Shown here one piece after another: positions 53,272-63,200 of a stretch of 64,000 bases of DNA. The translations under genes were made by a program, and so were the position numbers. Source of the stretch: Gammaproteobacteria bacterium (GTDB taxonomy: Bacteria > Pseudomonadota > Gammaproteobacteria > Nevskiales > Nevskiaceae); the NCBI GenBank assembly GCA_026398875.1, contig JAPLSB010000016.1, positions 124,001-188,000 on the forward strand, in the 5' to 3' direction. Position 1 is the stretch's first letter. Each line of letters starts with the position of its first letter. The notes beneath the pieces are model-generated. The model made no database searches and had not been told where the DNA came from. It worked only from the letters and a program-made list of their open reading frames with translations.

Positions 53272-55578
53272 CTGAAACGTCTACGCAAAACGGCACGCGG
53301 AGCGCTGCTGAGTGTCATCGCGATCCTCGTCGCCACCCCGGCCGCGTGGGCGTTCGAGCCGTTCGTCATCAAGCAGGTGCGTGCAGAAGGTTTGCAGCGT
53401 CTCGAACTCGGCACCGTACTGACCTACTTTCCTTTGTCGGTCGGCGACGAGATGACGGAAACGGCATCGCGGACGGCGATTCGCAGCCTGTACAGCTCCG
53501 GCCTGTTTCTTGACGTGCAACTGGCGCGTGATGGCGACGATCTGGTCATCAAGGTGCAGGAACGCCCGGCGATCGCCACGTTCAAGCTCGAAGGCAACGA
53601 GAAGGTCGGCGGCGACGACCTGAACAAGTCGCTGAAGGAAGCCGGACTTGCCGAAGGCGAACTGTTCAAGCGCGCGCTGCTCGACTCGGTCGAACAGGAA
53701 CTTCGCCGGCAGTACTACGCCAATGGCTATTACGACGTCGCCATCGAGGCCAAGGTCACCGAGCTGCCGAACAACCGCGTCGACATCAACATCAAGGTGA
53801 CCGAAGGCAAGGTCACCAAGATCAAGGAAATCAATATCATCGGGAACAAGGCGTTCCCGAAGGATGTGCTGCTGTCGCAGCTGAAGCTGGAAAAGACCAA
53901 CTGGATGCCGTTCCAGAAGACTGATCGCTACTCCAAGCAGCAGCTCGGCGGCGATCTCGAAGGCCTCAGCTCGTTCTACCAGGACCGCGGCTACCTGCAG
54001 TTCAACGTGTCGTCGGTGCAGGTGGCGCTGTCGCCGGACAAGCAGGACATCTACATCACCATGGCGGTCGATGAAGGTGCGGTCTACAAGGTGTCGAGCC
54101 ACCGGTTTTCCGGTGAGATCGTGCTCAATGAAAAATTCCTCGACGCGCTGACTTCGACCAAGACCGGCTCGACGTTCTCGCGCAAGGAAGCAACCGAGAC
54201 CGGTACCCGCATCGAAGGCGCGCTGTCCGACATCGGCTACGCATTCGCCAAGGTCACGCCGCTGCCGGAAGTCGATGAGCCGAAGCGCGAAGTGGCGCTG
54301 AACTACTTCATCGAGCCGGGCAAGCGCGCATACATCCGGCGCATCAATTTCCAGGGCCATACCGGCACCAACGACGAGACGCTGCGTCGCGAGATGCGCC
54401 AGCTGGAAGCGGCGCCGTTCTCGAAGACTGCCGTCGAACGATCGCGCGTGCGTCTGGCGCGTCTGCCGTTCATCGAGGAAGCTGAAGTCGAGACCAAGCC
54501 GGTGCCTGGCACGGATGACCTCGTCGACATCGAGTTCAAGGTCAAGGAACGTGCGCCCGGTTCGATCCAGTTCGGTGTCGGTTTCTCCGGCGCGCAGGGC
54601 TTCCTGATCAACGCCAGCATCACCAACACCAACTTCCTCGGGACCGGCGACCGTGTGCAGCTGTCCGCGGACACCAGCAGCTTCAACCGCTCGGTGTCGG
54701 TCAGCCTCACCGATCCCTATTTCACGCAGGACGGCATCAGCCAGACGGTATCGGCGTTCTTCCGCAAGTCGCAGTCGGTCATCCGCTTCTCGTCCGGCTT
54801 CGACACCAACGTCGTTGGCGGCGATCTGACCTACGGCATTCCGCTGTCGGAATTCACGTCGCTGCGTCTCGGTGGCGGTGTCAGCCAGACGGCGGTCAAG
54901 ACCTTCCCGGGCGCATCGAGCAACGAAATCCTTGATTTCGTGATTCGCAACGGCACCACGTTCACCGAGTTCGAACTGCGCACCGGCATCGCGCGCGACA
55001 CCCGCAACCGCACGTTCTTCGCAACGGCGGGTGCGCTGACCCGGTTCAATCTCGACATCGCCGTACCGCTCAGCGATCTGACGTTCTACAACGCCAGCCT
55101 TTCGCACGAGCAGTACATCCAGCTGCCGTTCAAGTTCTTCACTCGGCACAGCGCCACCATCGGCTACGTCGATGGCTACGGCAAGAAGAACGATGTGCCG
55201 CCGTACGAGCTGTACTTCGCCGGCGGTGCCAACACCGTGCGCGGCTACCGCGATGGTTCGCTGGGTCCGCGCGATTTCCCGAACAACAATCCGTTCGGTG
55301 GTCGCCTGCGCGCAACGGCGCAGAACGATCTGGTGCTGCCGATTCCGGTGGTCAGCGATAACAAGACCACACGCGCCAGCGTTTTCTACGACGTCGGCAA
55401 CGTGTACAAGACGCCGGGCGATTTCAGCGTGTCGACGTTGCGCCAGGCTTACGGCCTGAGCTTCAGTTTCTTCACGCCGATCCTCGGCCTGCTCAGCCTG
55501 AGCTACGCCTTCCCGCTGAACGATCAGGTCGGCGACTTCACCGACGCCTTCCAGATCAATTTCGGCACCGGCTTCTGA
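53272..55578 (+). CDS. bamA: Outer membrane protein assembly factor BamA
   Basis: A 768-residue protein with signal peptide (LKRLRKTARGALLSVIAILVATPAAWA), five POTRA domains (about 20-420), and a 16-stranded barrel with the L6 motif VRGYRDGSLGPRD, ending in FQINFGTGF. A strong AGGGGAAG lies 6 nt before CTG 53272, giving a normal signal peptide. An ATG at 53218 would overlap rseP, lack a ribosome site and add 18 residues. CTG initiation is therefore suspected. Confidence 0.95.
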   Translation: MKRLRKTARGALLSVIAILVATPAAWAFEPFVIKQVRAEGLQRLELGTVLTYFPLSVGDEMTETASRTAIRSLYSSGLFLDVQLARDGDDLVIKVQERPAIATFKLEGNEKVGGDDLNKSLKEAGLAEGELFKRALLDSVEQELRRQYYANGYYDVAIEAKVTELPNNRVDINIKVTEGKVTKIKEINIIGNKAFPKDVLLSQLKLEKTNWMPFQKTDRYSKQQLGGDLEGLSSFYQDRGYLQFNVSSVQVALSPDKQDIYITMAVDEGAVYKVSSHRFSGEIVLNEKFLDALTSTKTGSTFSRKEATETGTRIEGALSDIGYAFAKVTPLPEVDEPKREVALNYFIEPGKRAYIRRINFQGHTGTNDETLRREMRQLEAAPFSKTAVERSRVRLARLPFIEEAEVETKPVPGTDDLVDIEFKVKERAPGSIQFGVGFSGAQGFLINASITNTNFLGTGDRVQLSADTSSFNRSVSVSLTDPYFTQDGISQTVSAFFRKSQSVIRFSSGFDTNVVGGDLTYGIPLSEFTSLRLGGGVSQTAVKTFPGASSNEILDFVIRNGTTFTEFELRTGIARDTRNRTFFATAGALTRFNLDIAVPLSDLTFYNASLSHEQYIQLPFKFFTRHSATIGYVDGYGKKNDVPPYELYFAGGANTVRGYRDGSLGPRDFPNNNPFGGRLRATAQNDLVLPIPVVSDNKTTRASVFYDVGNVYKTPGDFSVSTLRQAYGLSFSFFTPILGLLSLSYAFPLNDQVGDFTDAFQINFGTGF

Positions 55579-55644
55579 GTGCGATTGCCGATCGCGCCGA
55601 GCCCATCATCAGCTGCACTTTCTGAACCTCAACGAGAGACCGAC

Positions 55645-56160
55645 ATGATTCAGCACCGCATCCTTGCCACCCTTGCCACCTGCGCCGCGCTGGCACTTGC
55701 TGCTGCCCCGACCATGGCGCAGGCACAGTCGAAGGTTGCCGCCGTTCGTTTCGACGACGCCGTGCGCGCGTCGCCGCAGTACAAGCAGGCCGACGCCAAG
55801 ATGACCGCCGAGTTCTCGAAGCGGAAGTCCGATCTGGAAGCGCAGTCGAAGCAGTTCGAGTCGGATGTCGAAAAGTTCAAGCGTGACCGCGTGACGATCA
55901 GCCCGGACGCGCAGGCCAAGACCGAAAAGGATCTCGCTGCTCGCCAGGTCGACCTGACCCAGGCCGGCCGCAAGTTCCAGGAAGATGCCCAGACTCGCCA
56001 GCGCGAGTTGACCAACGATGTCGTCGGCAAGGTGCGTGACGCCGTGGTCGCCGTGGCCAAGGAAAAGGGCTACGACATGGTCATCGCCGATCCGGTCTAC
56101 TCGGCCACCACGCTCGACATCACCGATGAGGTGGTGAAGAAGCTCGGCGGCGCGAAGTAA
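55645..56160 (+). CDS. skp: Periplasmic chaperone Skp/OmpH
   Basis: A 171-residue protein with signal peptide MIQHRILATLATCAALALAAAPTMAQA, then VAAVRFDDAVRASPQYKQA and a long charged coiled-coil (about 55-140), ending GYDMVIADPVYSATTLDITDEVVKKLG. It escorts outer membrane proteins to BamA. Between bamA and lpxD as usual. Confidence 0.93.
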   Translation: MIQHRILATLATCAALALAAAPTMAQAQSKVAAVRFDDAVRASPQYKQADAKMTAEFSKRKSDLEAQSKQFESDVEKFKRDRVTISPDAQAKTEKDLAARQVDLTQAGRKFQEDAQTRQRELTNDVVGKVRDAVVAVAKEKGYDMVIADPVYSATTLDITDEVVKKLGGAK

Positions 56161-56171
56161 GCACGCGGCAG

Positions 56172-57245
56172 ATGCCGGCAACGCCGCCGTTGCTGACGCT
56201 TGGCGCGATCGCCGAGCGTCACGGGCTTGCGCTGCGGGGAGATCCGGCGTTCCTGATCGAAGGCGTCTGCTCGCTGTCGCCCGGCATCCCCGGGCGCATC
56301 GGGTTCTGTGCCGATCCGAAACTGGCGCATCAGTTCGCTGGTTCGCAGGCATCGGCGGTCGTCGTGTCGTCACGCAACGCCGGCGTCTTCGCCGGCAACG
56401 TGCTGGTTGCGGCCAACCCGGCGTTGGCGTTCGCCGCGATCGCTCGCGAGTTCGACAGTTCCGAAGCGTTTGCGGTCGGGATCGATCGGTCGGCAAGCGT
56501 GGCGCCGTCGGCGCGGATCGGCGATGACTGTGGCATCGCGCCCGGCGCCGTGATCGAGGCTGATGTGGCGATCGGTGCCGGCAGTTATGTCGGACCGAAC
56601 TGCGTGGTGCGCCGTGGGGCCACGATCGGCGCCGGCTCGCGGCTTGAAGCCAATGTCTACGTCGGCCCGGATTCGCTGATCGGCGCCCGAGCCCGGCTGT
56701 TGCCGGGGGCGGTCATCGGCGGTCGCGGCTTCGGACTGGTGCCCAGCAAGGCCGGCTGGGTCGAAATGCCGCAGCTCGGCCGTGTCGTGATCGGCGATGA
56801 CGTCGAGGTGGGTGCCAACACCACGATCGATCGTGGCGCGCTCGACGACACGGTGATCGAGGACGGCGTCAAGCTCGACAACCAGATCCAGATCGCCCAC
56901 AACTGCCGCATCGGCGCCGGTACGGCGATTGCGGCCTGTGTCGGCATCGCTGGGTCGACCACGATCGGCCGCAACTGCATGATCGGTGGCGCGTCGGTGA
57001 TCGGTGGCCACATCGAGATCACCGACAACGTGCTGGTGTTTGGCTATGCGATGGTGACCAAGTCGATCACCGTCCCCGGACAGTACGGCTCCGGCATTCC
57101 GGCCCAGCCGGCGCGAGACTGGCGGCGCGAAGTGGCCCGAATCAGGCGGCTGCCGAAGGTCGACGAGCGTCTGGCGGCAATCGAACAACATTTGCAAATG
57201 ACTCCGGGAACGGGAGACGAGAACGGTGAGCAAGGCGATCTTTGA
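56172..57245 (+). CDS. lpxD: UDP-3-O-acylglucosamine N-acyltransferase LpxD
   Basis: A 357-residue left-handed beta-helix enzyme of lipid A synthesis. N-terminal domain about 1-105, then hexapeptide repeats. Catalytic His lies in LDNQIQIAHNCRIG, and RGFGLVPSKAGWVEMPQLG is conserved. It overlaps fabZ by 20 nt. Confidence 0.96.
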   Translation: MPATPPLLTLGAIAERHGLALRGDPAFLIEGVCSLSPGIPGRIGFCADPKLAHQFAGSQASAVVVSSRNAGVFAGNVLVAANPALAFAAIAREFDSSEAFAVGIDRSASVAPSARIGDDCGIAPGAVIEADVAIGAGSYVGPNCVVRRGATIGAGSRLEANVYVGPDSLIGARARLLPGAVIGGRGFGLVPSKAGWVEMPQLGRVVIGDDVEVGANTTIDRGALDDTVIEDGVKLDNQIQIAHNCRIGAGTAIAACVGIAGSTTIGRNCMIGGASVIGGHIEITDNVLVFGYAMVTKSITVPGQYGSGIPAQPARDWRREVARIRRLPKVDERLAAIEQHLQMTPGTGDENGEQGDL

Positions 57246-57711
57246 CATCCGCGACATCATGGCGCTGCTTCCGCATCGCCAGCCCTTCCTGCTGGTCGAC
57301 AAGATCATCGAGCATGACCCCGGCAAGTCGCTGGTGGCGATCAAGAACGTCACCTACAACGAGCCATTCTTTCTCGGTCACTTTCCGACCGTCCCGACGA
57401 TGCCGGGCGTGCTGATCATCGAGGCGCTGGCTCAGGCCTGTGGCCTGCTGACGGCGATCGAGACCGGCATCAAGCCGGAGTCCGGCCTGATCTTCTACTT
57501 CGCCGGCATCGAGGATGCCCGCTTCAAGCGGATCGTCGAACCGGGCGACCAACTTCGTTTCGAGGTCAGCCTCGACAAGGTCAAGCGCAACCTGCGGCGG
57601 TTCAAGGCGCGCGCCACGGTCGATGGCGAGCTGGCCTGCGAAGCAACGCTGATGTGCGTGCTGAAGGACGCGTCGCGGCCGGCTCCGGCCGACGCGGAGC
57701 CGGCGGTCTGA
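57226..57711 (+). CDS. fabZ: 3-hydroxyacyl-ACP dehydratase FabZ
   Basis: A 161-residue hot-dog dehydratase: IMALLPHRQPFLLVDKI, and the catalytic pair in FLGHFPTVPTMPGVLIIEALAQ (His and Glu). GTG start inside the lpxD end. It links fatty acid elongation to lipid A supply. Confidence 0.97.
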   Translation: MSKAIFDIRDIMALLPHRQPFLLVDKIIEHDPGKSLVAIKNVTYNEPFFLGHFPTVPTMPGVLIIEALAQACGLLTAIETGIKPESGLIFYFAGIEDARFKRIVEPGDQLRFEVSLDKVKRNLRRFKARATVDGELACEATLMCVLKDASRPAPADAEPAV

Positions 57712-57719
57712 ACGGCGCG

Positions 57720-58508
57720 ATGAGCGCGCCCCTGATTCACCCGACGGCGATCATCGATGCCGGTGCGCGGCTGCACCCGTCGGTGTCGGTAGGGCCGTAT
57801 TCGATCATCGGGCCTCATGTCGAGATCGGCGAGGGCACCACGATCGGCCCGCATGTGGTGCTGAAAGGGCCGATGCGGATCGGCCGCGACAACACCATCT
57901 TCCAGTTCGCGAGCCTCGGCGAAATCAGCCAGGACAAGACGGCGAAGGTCGATGACGCCACGCGAGTCGAGATCGGTGACGGCAACACGATTCGCGAGTA
58001 CGTGACGATCCAGCGCGGCACGCTGAAGACGCCCGATGGGCTGACCAAGGTCGGTGATCGCAACTGGATCATGGCCAATGCCCACATCGCCCATGACTGC
58101 ATCGTCGGCAGCGACAACATCCTCGCCAACGGCACCACACTGGCCGGTCATGTGACCATCGAGGACTGGACCGGCCTTGGCGGCTACACGCTGGTGCACC
58201 AGTACTGCCGGATCGGTGGCCATGCGTTCACCGGCGGCGGCAGCGTGATCCTCAAGGATGTGCCGCCGTTCATGATGATCGAAGGCCAGCCTGCGAAAGC
58301 GCGCGGCATCAACAGCGAAGGGCTGAAGCGGCGCGGCTTCAGCGCGGACGAGATCGCCACCGTGAAGGACGCGTACAAGCTGATCTACATGTCCGAGATG
58401 CTGATGGTCGACGTGAAAGTGAAGCTGGCCGAGATGGCGATCGACTCGCCGCATTGCGCGCGCCTGCTGGCGTTCATCGAAAGCTCGACGCGGTCGATTG
58501 TCCGCTGA
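57720..58508 (+). CDS. lpxA: UDP-N-acetylglucosamine acyltransferase LpxA
   Basis: A 262-residue beta-helix acyltransferase, first step of lipid A. Start MSAPLIHPTAIIDAGARL. Catalytic His in IMANAHIAHDCIVG, and the C-terminal GLKRRGFSADEIATVKDAYKLIY is typical. It starts 8 nt after fabZ. Confidence 0.97.
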   Translation: MSAPLIHPTAIIDAGARLHPSVSVGPYSIIGPHVEIGEGTTIGPHVVLKGPMRIGRDNTIFQFASLGEISQDKTAKVDDATRVEIGDGNTIREYVTIQRGTLKTPDGLTKVGDRNWIMANAHIAHDCIVGSDNILANGTTLAGHVTIEDWTGLGGYTLVHQYCRIGGHAFTGGGSVILKDVPPFMMIEGQPAKARGINSEGLKRRGFSADEIATVKDAYKLIYMSEMLMVDVKVKLAEMAIDSPHCARLLAFIESSTRSIVR

Positions 58509-58533
58509 GCCGCGCGCCGGCTCGGGACCGCCC

Positions 58534-59673
58534 ATGCATTTCGCGCTGATCGCAGGCGAGGCTTCCGGCGACCTGCTCGGCGCTGCGCTGATTCCGGCGC
58601 TGCGGGCACGCTATCCGGGCGCCCGGTTCAGCGGCGTCACCGGACCCCGAATGCAGGCTGCCGGTTGCGAATCGCTGGCCAGCATCGATCGGCTGTCGGT
58701 GATGGGTATCGCCGAAGTGCTGCCGAAGCTGCCGGACCTGTTCCGGCTGCGTGCCGAATTGGTCGAGCGCCTGTCGGCGGAACGCCCGGATGTGGTCATC
58801 GGCATCGACGCTCCGGATTTCAATCTTAGTCTCGAACGGCGGCTGCGCGAGCAAGGCCTGAAGACCGTGCAGATGGTCAGCCCGACGGTCTGGGCCTGGC
58901 GGCAGGGGCGGGTGAAGACCATTGCCAGGGCCGTCGATCTGGTGCTCTGCCTGTTCCCGTTCGAGCCGAAGTTCTACTTAGGCCATGGCGTCAAGGCGGT
59001 CTACATCGGCCACCCGCTGGCCGAGGAACTCGCGGATCCCCTGTCGCAGGCCGATGCGCGCGCGCGCCTGGCATTGCCGGACTCAGGGCCGGTGCTGGCG
59101 GTGCTGCCGGGCAGTCGTGGTGGCGAGCTGGCGCGGCTGGCGGTGCCGTTCGCGCAGACCGCCGCGCTGCTGGCCGCCAAGCTGCCGGGCCTGCGCATCG
59201 TCACGCCGATTGCCAAGCCGTCGTTGCGGCCGGTGATGGAGAACGCGATCGCCGCCCATGCGCCGGGGCTGGACTGGCGCCTGGTCGACGGCCAGTCGCG
59301 CGAAGCGATGCGGGCGGCAGACGCGGTGTTGCTGGCTTCCGGTACCGCAACGCTGGAATGCTTGCTGCTCGATCGGCCGATGGTCGTCGCCTATCGCGGC
59401 TCGCTGCTGACCTACTTCCTGCTGTCGACGCTCGGCATGCTCAAGACCAAGCACGTCAGCCTGCCGAACCTGCTGGCGGCAGAAGCGGTGGTGCCGGAAT
59501 ACCTGCAGGACGCCGCTCAGCCCGCCGTGATGGCGGAAACCCTGCGCGCGCTGATTCAGGAGCAACCGGCGCGCGATCGCCAGCTGGCGCAGTTCGGTGC
59601 CGTGCGCGAGGAGCTGCGCCGCAATGCCGCACTCGCCTCGGCGGAAGCGATCGCGGCGCTGCTCGACCGGTGA
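58534..59673 (+). CDS. lpxB: Lipid-A-disaccharide synthase
   Basis: A 379-residue GT19 glycosyltransferase: ALIAGEASGDLLGAALIPALR, GITEVLPK-type MGIAEVLPKLPDL, VIGIDAPDFNLSLERRLRE, SPTVWAWRQGRVKTIAR and LPGSRGGELARL. The stop overlaps the rnhB ATG (TGATG). Confidence 0.96.
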   Translation: MHFALIAGEASGDLLGAALIPALRARYPGARFSGVTGPRMQAAGCESLASIDRLSVMGIAEVLPKLPDLFRLRAELVERLSAERPDVVIGIDAPDFNLSLERRLREQGLKTVQMVSPTVWAWRQGRVKTIARAVDLVLCLFPFEPKFYLGHGVKAVYIGHPLAEELADPLSQADARARLALPDSGPVLAVLPGSRGGELARLAVPFAQTAALLAAKLPGLRIVTPIAKPSLRPVMENAIAAHAPGLDWRLVDGQSREAMRAADAVLLASGTATLECLLLDRPMVVAYRGSLLTYFLLSTLGMLKTKHVSLPNLLAAEAVVPEYLQDAAQPAVMAETLRALIQEQPARDRQLAQFGAVREELRRNAALASAEAIAALLDR

Positions 59674-60242
59674 TGCGGATCGCCGGTATCGACGAAGTCG
59701 GCCGCGGCTGTCTGGCCGGGCCGGTCTATGCGGCAGCCGTGGTGCTGCCGGATGGACACGGCCTGATTGGCCTCAAGGATTCCAAGGCCTTGTCGGCGCG
59801 GCAGCGCGAGCGGCTGGTGCCGCAGATCGAGGCGGTGGCGCTGGACTGGGCGATCGGGATTGCCACCGCAGACGAAATAGACGCGATCAACATCCTGCAG
59901 GCGACCTTTCTGGCGATGCGCCGCGCCGTCGAGGCGCTGAAAGCGGTGCCCGATCTCTGTCTGGTTGACGGCAGCCAGGCGCCCAAGCTGCCGGTGCCGG
60001 TACGTATGGTCGTCGGCGGGGATCGATCCGAGGACGCGATCATGGCGGCGGCGATCATCGCCAAGGTTGCCCGCGATGCCGAGCTGGACCGTCTTGACGC
60101 GCAGTTCCCCGGCTACGGCTTGGCCAAGCACAAGGGCTATGGCACGCCGCTGCATTTGAAAGCCTTGCGCGAACAAGGCGCTAGCGTGATCCACCGGATG
60201 AGCTTCGCACCCTGCGCCGAAGCGGCGAAGCGCGCTCGGTAG
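59673..60242 (+). CDS. rnhB: Ribonuclease HII
   Basis: A 189-residue enzyme: MRIAGIDEVGRGCLAGPVYAAAV (catalytic Asp-Glu pair), LVDGSQ (Asp) and GDRSEDAIMAAAIIAKVARD. The C-terminal GYGLAKHKGYGTPLHLKALREQG is standard. Removes ribonucleotides from DNA. Between lpxB and dnaE as in E. coli. Confidence 0.96.
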   Translation: MRIAGIDEVGRGCLAGPVYAAAVVLPDGHGLIGLKDSKALSARQRERLVPQIEAVALDWAIGIATADEIDAINILQATFLAMRRAVEALKAVPDLCLVDGSQAPKLPVPVRMVVGGDRSEDAIMAAAIIAKVARDAELDRLDAQFPGYGLAKHKGYGTPLHLKALREQGASVIHRMSFAPCAEAAKRAR

Positions 60243-60259
60243 AATCCGCGGACGGCGGC

Positions 60260-63200
60260 ATGCCGGCCCCCGTTCACCGTGCTCTGGTCCCGATGTTCGT
60301 CCACCTTCACCTGCACACCGAATTCTCGCTGGTCGACAGCCTGATTCGCGTCGAGCCGCCGGCGCGCAAGAGCGCGGGCGCCAACGTGCAGACCCTGACC
60401 GGCTTTGCCGCCAAGCTCGGCCTGCCGGCCGTCGCCGTGACCGATCAGGACAACCTGTTCGCGATGGTGAAGTTCTACAAGCTGGCCGAAGGCGCCGGCA
60501 TCAAGCCGATCATCGGTGCCGACGTGTCGCTGCAGGAACACGGTGATGCCGATGGCGCGGAAAGCCTGACCCTGTTGGTCCAGAACGCCACCGGCTACCG
60601 CAACCTGACTCGGCTGGTGTCGCGCGCCTACAGCGAAGGCCAGTCGCGCGGCCGGCCGCGGATCCAGCGCCGCTGGCTGGCCGAGGCCTGCGACGGGCTG
60701 ATTGCGCTTGCCGGTCGCGACAGCGAAATCGGCAAGGCGCTGCTGGCCGGGCGCCTCGACCATGCCCGCGCCGTCGCCGGCTGGTGGGCGACGCATTTCC
60801 CGGATCGCCTGTATCTGGAGATCACCCGCTGCGGCCGCCGCAACGACGAGGATCATCTGGCTGCTGCTGTTGGCTTTGCACGCGAAGTCGGCCTGCCGGT
60901 GGTTGCCAGCAACGACGTGCGTTTTCTCGAACGCGGCGACTACGATGCCCACGAAGCGCGCGTCTGCATCAACCAGGGCCGAGTGATCAACGACGAGCGC
61001 CGGCCGCGCGACTACACGCCCGAGCAGTACCTGAAGTCGGCCGAGGAAATGACCGCGCTGTTCGCCGATCTGCCGGAAGCGATCGAGAACAGCGTGCAGA
61101 TCGCTCGCCGCTGCACGCTGAGCCTGAAGTTCGGCGAGAACCATTTGCCCGACTACCCGGTGCCGGATGGCGTCACCGTCACCGAGCATCTGCGCAACGA
61201 AGCCGAAGCGGGTATGAAGCGCCGCTTCGAAACCCAGGGCGCTAGCCAGCCGGTCGAGGACTACCAGAAGCGCCTCGACTACGAGCTGGCGATCATCGAG
61301 CGCATGGGCTTTGGCGGCTATTTCCTGGTGGTGGCCGACTTCATTCGCTGGGGCAAGGGCAATGGCGTGCCGGTCGGGCCCGGTCGCGGCTCCGGTGCCG
61401 GCAGTCTGGTCGCCTACGCGATCGGCATCACCGACCTCGATCCGCTGCCGTACAACCTGCTGTTCGAGCGCTTCCTGAATCCGGAGCGCGTGTCGCTGCC
61501 GGACTTCGACGTCGATTTCTGCATTGAAGGCCGCGACCGGGTGATCGCCTATGTGGCCGAGAAATACGGCCGCGAGCGAGTCAGCCAGATCATCACCTAC
61601 GGCTCGATGGCCGCTCGCGCGGTGGTTCGCGATGTGACCCGGGTGATGGGCCAGCCGTACGGCATGGGCGACCGGATCGCCAAGCTCATCCCCGGCGCAC
61701 CCGCGTTCAAGGCCGATGCCGAGAAGGCCGGGCGGTCGTCGCTGGAGCACGCGCTGGTCGAGGTGCCGGAACTCAAAGCCGCTTACGACGCCGAGGAAGA
61801 CCTGCGCGAGATCATCGATCTCGGCATGGCATTGGAAGACCTGACCCGCGGCGTCGGCATCCATGCCGGCGGTGTCGTCATCGCCCCTAAGCCGCTGACC
61901 GAGTATTCGCCGATGTTCTGCGAAGCCGGCGGCGCCGGCCTGCGCACGCAGTTCGACATGAAGGACTGCGAGACCATCGGCCTGGTCAAGTTCGACTTCC
62001 TGGGCCTGCGGACGCTGACCATCATCGAATCGGCGGTGCAGCAGATCAACGCCCGCTACCCGTCGATGAATCTCGACGTGCTGAAGCTGCCACTGGACGA
62101 CAAGGAGGCCTACAAGCTGTACGCGGAAGGCCAGACCACTGCGGTGTTCCAGATGGAATCGCAGGGCATGCAGCGCGCCTCGGTGGATCTGAAGCCGGAC
62201 TGCTTCGAGGACATCATCGCGCTGATCTCGTTGTACCGGCCGGGGCCGATGGACCTGATCCCGCAGTACTGCCGGCGCAAGCACGGACTGGAGCCGGTCA
62301 GTTACCTGCATCCGGACATGGAAGGCGTGCTGAAGCCCACCTACGGCAACTTCGTCTATCAGGAACAGGTGATGCAGATGGCGCAGGTGCTGGCCGGCTA
62401 CACGCTCGGCGGTGCCGACCTGCTGCGTCGCGCGATGGGCAAGAAGAAGCCCGAGGAGATGGCCAAAGAGCGCGGCAAGTTCGAGAGCGGCGCCCAGGCG
62501 CGCGGCATCGACCAGAACACCGCCGCGTCGGTCTTCGACCTGATGGAGAAGTTCGCCGGCTACGGCTTCAACAAGTCGCACGCCGCCGCCTACGCGCTGG
62601 TCTCGTACCAGACCGCCTGGCTGAAGGCGCATTACCCGGCGCAGTTCATGGCGGCGGTGATGTCGGCGGAAATGAGCCACACCGACACCGTCGTGGTGAT
62701 GCTCGAAGAGTGTCGCCGGATGAAACTGACGGTGCTGCCGCCGGACGTGAACTCGTCCGAGTACCGCTTCACCGTCAATCTGAAGGGCGAGATCCTCTAC
62801 GGACTCGGCGCCGTCAAGGGCGCGGGCGAGGGTGCGATCGAAGGGATCATTTCCGAGCGGCGGGCGAATGGCCGCTACGCCGATCTGTTCGACTTCTGCC
62901 GCCGCATCGACACCAAGAAGGCCAATCGCCGGGTGCTCGAAGCGCTGATCGGCGCCGGCGCGATGGACGCCTTCCAGCTCAACCGGCCGAGCCTGATGAA
63001 GACGCTGCCGAAGGCGCTGCAGCTCGCCGAGCAGACCGCCGCCAGCGCTGGTGCCGGTATTTCCGACCTGTTTGGTCTCGGCGGTGCTGGCGAGGGCGCC
63101 AGCACGCCGAGTGTCGCAGCCGAGATCGAACCGGACTGGGAAGCCAACGAGCGGCTGGCGATCGAGAAGAAGGTGCTGGGGCTCTACCTGTCCGGACATC

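Noticed and set aside
60137..63199. A 1020-codon minus-strand open frame opposite dnaE
   Set aside because: The opposite strand encodes an unmistakable DnaE; the antisense product shows no recognisable family.
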